Shown piece by piece: positions 61,777 through 64,000 of a stretch of 64,000 nt of DNA. The DNA lies in contig NZ_CP097484.1 in assembly GCF_023546765.1 (NCBI RefSeq), forward strand, positions 310,001 through 374,000, given 5' to 3'. A model generated the notes under the pieces. The model did no database searches. It saw only the letters and a program-made list of their open reading frames with translations, and was not told the origin of the DNA. Source of the DNA: Methylobacterium tardum (GTDB lineage: Bacteria; Pseudomonadota; Alphaproteobacteria; Rhizobiales; Beijerinckiaceae). Within the stretch, counting starts at the first letter, position 1. Each line of letters begins with the position of its first letter. A program made the translations under genes and the position numbers.

Positions 61777-63027
61777 ATGATGGGACGGACGTTGCCGATC
61801 CGGGACGAGGCGCCGGCCCTGTCCGCCGCTGCCGACCGCGCGGCCGTCTTCCTGCTCGGCGTTGCCCTCCAATTCAACGTGCTGACCTCGAGCTTCGGGC
61901 TGCCATTCCAGCGCCTGTCCGACCTCCTGCCGTTCCTTCTCATCCCCTGGCTGGGACTGCGCCGCGCGGTGATCGCGGAAGCCTTGCGGAACATCGCGCC
62001 GATCGGCGCCATCGTCGTGCTCCTCGGCGCCTCCATCGTGCTGAAGGCCCACCAGCAGGGCGGCGACGTCTACCTAACCCTCGTGCTGCTGCTCTACGTC
62101 GTTCAGGCGTTCATCCTGCTGGTGCTGTTCCGCGACCGCCGGATTGAGAACGCGTTCTGCATCGGCCTCCTCGCGGGCATGCTGGCGTCCCTGGCGGTGC
62201 TGTTCCTCGCCTCGACGGGCGCGTCGCTGGATCGCTTTGGCCTCGCGGTTCCGCTGGACGGCGTCGACGAGGAGTTGAAGCTCTTCTTCCAGGACAAGCT
62301 GGGCGGGCTCTGGATCTCCGGCAACGAGACGGGCCACGTCTTCGCGCTCGGCGGCGCCGCCGCTCTGCTTCTGAGCCTGCGCTACCGCCTGCGGGTGATC
62401 TACCTCGTGTACTTCGCCGCGCTGCTGGCGAGCTTCCCGCTGACCAACAATCGCGCCGGCCTGTTCATGCCAGGCTTCATCCTGATCGTGCTGATGCGGC
62501 GCAATCTTCGGCCCTCGATGGTCCTGGCCGCCCTCGGCGTGCTGGGCGTCCTGCTCCTCGCCTGGTCGCTGACCGGCGAGCTCCCGCTGCCCGGCACCCT
62601 GGCTCAGGCGGTCGAGCGGCGCTTCACCGAAGACCACAACGTCGCCGGCAATTTCGACGAGCGGTTCCTGTCGGGCGTCACGGCACTCCAGCTCGTGGTC
62701 GAATACCCGTTTGGGGTCGGCGAGATCGCCCGGCGGGACGAGCTGCGCGCGCTCACCGGTCTCATGACGCCGCACAACGCCTTCGTCTCGCTCGCGCTGC
62801 AATCCGGCCTCGCCGTGGCGCTGCTCCTCATCGCCGGGCTGGTGCGCATCCTTCTGGCGCCGGCCGTCTCGGGTCCGTTCCTGACCTACAGCGCCCTGTT
62901 CCTGATCCCGTCGATGATGTTCGAGGAATTGTCGGTCAATCAGTACTTCCTGTTCTTCATGGCGTTCGTGCTCGCATCCTGGGCGATCTCGAGCGATCCG
63001 GACCCGGAGCGCCCACGCGCGGGCTGA
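61777..63027 (+). CDS. O-antigen ligase/Wzy-like polymerase
   Basis: A 416-residue protein with about ten helices (AAVFLLGVALQFNVLTSSFG, NIAPIGAIVVLLGASIVL, LTLVLLLYVVQAFILLVLF) and a large periplasmic loop. The loop carries ASFPLTNNRAGLFMPGFILI and, near the end, MTPHNAFVSLALQSGLAVAL with the PHN motif typical of WaaL/Wzy proteins. It would polymerise or ligate the repeat units exported by the preceding flippase. ATG 61777 (or the next codon but one, 61780) is preferred over the upstream start at 61654, which adds an arginine-rich stretch. It closes the locus. Confidence 0.85.
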   Translation: MMGRTLPIRDEAPALSAAADRAAVFLLGVALQFNVLTSSFGLPFQRLSDLLPFLLIPWLGLRRAVIAEALRNIAPIGAIVVLLGASIVLKAHQQGGDVYLTLVLLLYVVQAFILLVLFRDRRIENAFCIGLLAGMLASLAVLFLASTGASLDRFGLAVPLDGVDEELKLFFQDKLGGLWISGNETGHVFALGGAAALLLSLRYRLRVIYLVYFAALLASFPLTNNRAGLFMPGFILIVLMRRNLRPSMVLAALGVLGVLLLAWSLTGELPLPGTLAQAVERRFTEDHNVAGNFDERFLSGVTALQLVVEYPFGVGEIARRDELRALTGLMTPHNAFVSLALQSGLAVALLLIAGLVRILLAPAVSGPFLTYSALFLIPSMMFEELSVNQYFLFFMAFVLASWAISSDPDPERPRAG

Positions 63028-63127
63028 CGCCTCGGGCGATAGGGCCTCGGCGTCCGGATCCTGTCCGGGGGAGGGCGGGTTCCCCTCCGGTGACGCGGCC
63101 GGGGGCCCCGTCCCGGAGGTCGTCCCG

Positions 63128-63667
63128 TTGTCCGCTCATCCTCAGCCGCTGCACCGCCTGTCCGCCTTCACAGGCGACGCGCTCAACATCGTTGTCGAGA
63201 CCCCGAAAGGCAGCCGCAACAAGTACAGCTTCGAACCCGAACTCGGCGCGCTCCTGCTGAAGAAGGTCCTGCCGGAGGGGCTGTCGTTTCCCTACGATTT
63301 CGGGATGATCCCCTCGACGAAGGGCGAGGACGGCGATCCGCTGGACGTCCTGCTGCTCCTCGACGCGCCGGCCGTCGCCGGCTGCGTCGTCGCGGGCCGC
63401 CTCGTCGGCGTGATCGAGGCCGAGCAGCGCGAGCGGGACGGGACCTGGGAGCGCAATGACCGGTTGATCGCCGTGGCGGAGCACGCTCCGACCCATGCGC
63501 ATGTTCACGCCCTGAGCGACCTCCGTCCGGGCATGCTGGAGGAGGTCGAGGCGTTCTTCGCGCAGTACAACGCGCTGTCCGGCCGGGAATTCCGGCCGCT
63601 CCGCCGCGGCGACGCCGAGGCGGCCCGGGCGCTGGTGCGGAACGGAATGGCAGCCTGCGCGGCGTGA
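63128..63667 (+). CDS. ppa: Inorganic pyrophosphatase, family I
   Basis: A 179-residue enzyme hydrolysing PPi to phosphate. It shows IVVETPKGSRNKYSFEPELG (substrate-binding Lys/Arg), LPEGLSFPYDFGMIPSTKG, the metal-binding signature EDGDPLDVLLLL (Asp68, Asp70, Asp73) and a C-terminal EEVEAFFAQYNALSGREF. The start appears to be TTG 63128; no ATG fits before the conserved region. The divergent shorter-loop sequence suggests the second alphaproteobacterial type rather than the classic E. coli-like enzyme, so a second ppa may exist elsewhere. Confidence 0.88.
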   Translation: MSAHPQPLHRLSAFTGDALNIVVETPKGSRNKYSFEPELGALLLKKVLPEGLSFPYDFGMIPSTKGEDGDPLDVLLLLDAPAVAGCVVAGRLVGVIEAEQRERDGTWERNDRLIAVAEHAPTHAHVHALSDLRPGMLEEVEAFFAQYNALSGREFRPLRRGDAEAARALVRNGMAACAA

Positions 63668-63712
63668 GTGCGCGCCCGGCCCGGGCTTTCCGCCGCGGGC
63701 TGGAAAAACGGC

Positions 63713-64000
63713 TCACGCCGTCGTCGTGTCCGCCAGGTCGCGCAGGAGGAGCGGCACCTCGCCGGCGATCTCCCGCGCGAGGAAGCCGACGGGCCCGAAC
63801 CGGCCGGCGAGCTTCCGGCCGGCCTCGCCATGCAGGAACACGCCCCAGAGCGCGGCCGTCAGGCTGTCCACGCCACGGGCCAGGAGCCCCGCCAGGATGC
63901 CCGCGAGGGCATCGCCGGAGCCGGAGGTTGCAAGGCCGACGCCACCGCCGGAATAGAGCCACGTGTCACCGGCCGGGCTCACCACCCAGGTTTCGGCGCC
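63713..64000 (-). CDS. ADP-dependent NAD(P)H-hydrate dehydratase (YjeF C-terminal type), 5' partial
   Basis: The frame enters from the right edge (GAETWVVSPAGDTWLYSGGG) and contains the signature GLATSGSGDALAGILAGLLA, which is the nucleotide-binding and catalytic-Asp motif of the ribokinase-like NnrD/CARKD family. VFLHGEAGRKLAGRFGPVGF and EVPLLLRDLADTTTA follow to the stop at 63713. The enzyme repairs hydrated NAD(P)H. Only the last 95 residues are in the window, so I cannot tell whether it is fused to the NnrE epimerase domain. Confidence 0.88.
   Translation of the reverse strand, partial: GAETWVVSPAGDTWLYSGGGVGLATSGSGDALAGILAGLLARGVDSLTAALWGVFLHGEAGRKLAGRFGPVGFLAREIAGEVPLLLRDLADTTTA

Noticed and set aside
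1..64000. CRISPR arrays, insertion sequences, rRNA operons, replication origin
   Set aside because: No regular spaced repeats, transposase, rRNA or DnaA-box cluster was seen on reading both strands.

Overview
The window reads as chromosome of a high-GC alphaproteobacterium of the order Hyphomicrobiales, most likely Methylobacterium or a close relative. The evidence is heavy G/C third-position use, a Ros/MucR-type regulator, the rpsA-sppA-ihfB-lapA-trpF neighbourhood, a DUF2125 protein, an EcfG-like promoter beside small hydrophilic stress-type genes, and an aminoacyl:carrier-protein ligase operon of the kind described in Bradyrhizobium and Agrobacterium. The genus is an inference from protein resemblance; no database was searched.

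Layout. 1-6.25 kb: tail end of a decayed prophage (tail proteins, a DUF6950-like protein, a tail-fibre fragment), with an apparently intact HD-GYP c-di-GMP phosphodiesterase gene between the phage pieces. 6.25-11.3 kb: accessory ground with a low-GC patch, tiny membrane proteins, a zinc-less MucR homologue, a UmuC tail remnant and an AraC regulator. 11.3-20.4 kb: a FUSC-type efflux protein and a run of small proteins typical of general stress response neighbourhoods, with an SDR oxidoreductase and an FMN reductase. 20.5-31.6 kb: housekeeping genes (serA, transglutaminase-like, Crp/Fnr, rpsA, sppA, ihfB, lapA-like, trpF, DUF2125, plsC). 32.2-38.8 kb: RND efflux pump and adaptor, a rhodanese, a glycosyltransferase, tRNA-Pro(GGG). 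39.2-42.3 kb: a small basic protein with a hairpin-covered ribosome binding site, a GT-C-like membrane protein and an alpha/beta hydrolase.

42.4-49.95 kb (minus strand) is the most interesting part. It is a tightly overlapping six-gene operon: carrier protein, acyl-CoA dehydrogenase-like protein, amino acid:[carrier protein] ligase, DUF1839 protein, GH2 glycosidase and a tandem alpha/beta hydrolase. Next to it, on the plus strand, lie an acyltransferase-3 protein and a complete-looking Wzx/Wzy-type exopolysaccharide locus (50.3-63.0 kb): five GT4 glycosyltransferases, a Wzc-like chain-length/BY-kinase protein, a flippase and an O-antigen ligase/polymerase. I infer that an amino acid is activated on the carrier protein, modified by the dehydrogenase, and passed by the DUF1839 protein to an acceptor that could be the neighbouring glycan. 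The window ends with inorganic pyrophosphatase and a partial NAD(P)H-hydrate dehydratase.

Quality note. At least ten otherwise convincing genes are interrupted by one small frame change each, mostly apparent loss of one base in G/C-rich text. They occur in housekeeping-like genes as well as in the prophage. Sequencing or assembly error is therefore at least as likely as real decay for those outside the prophage.
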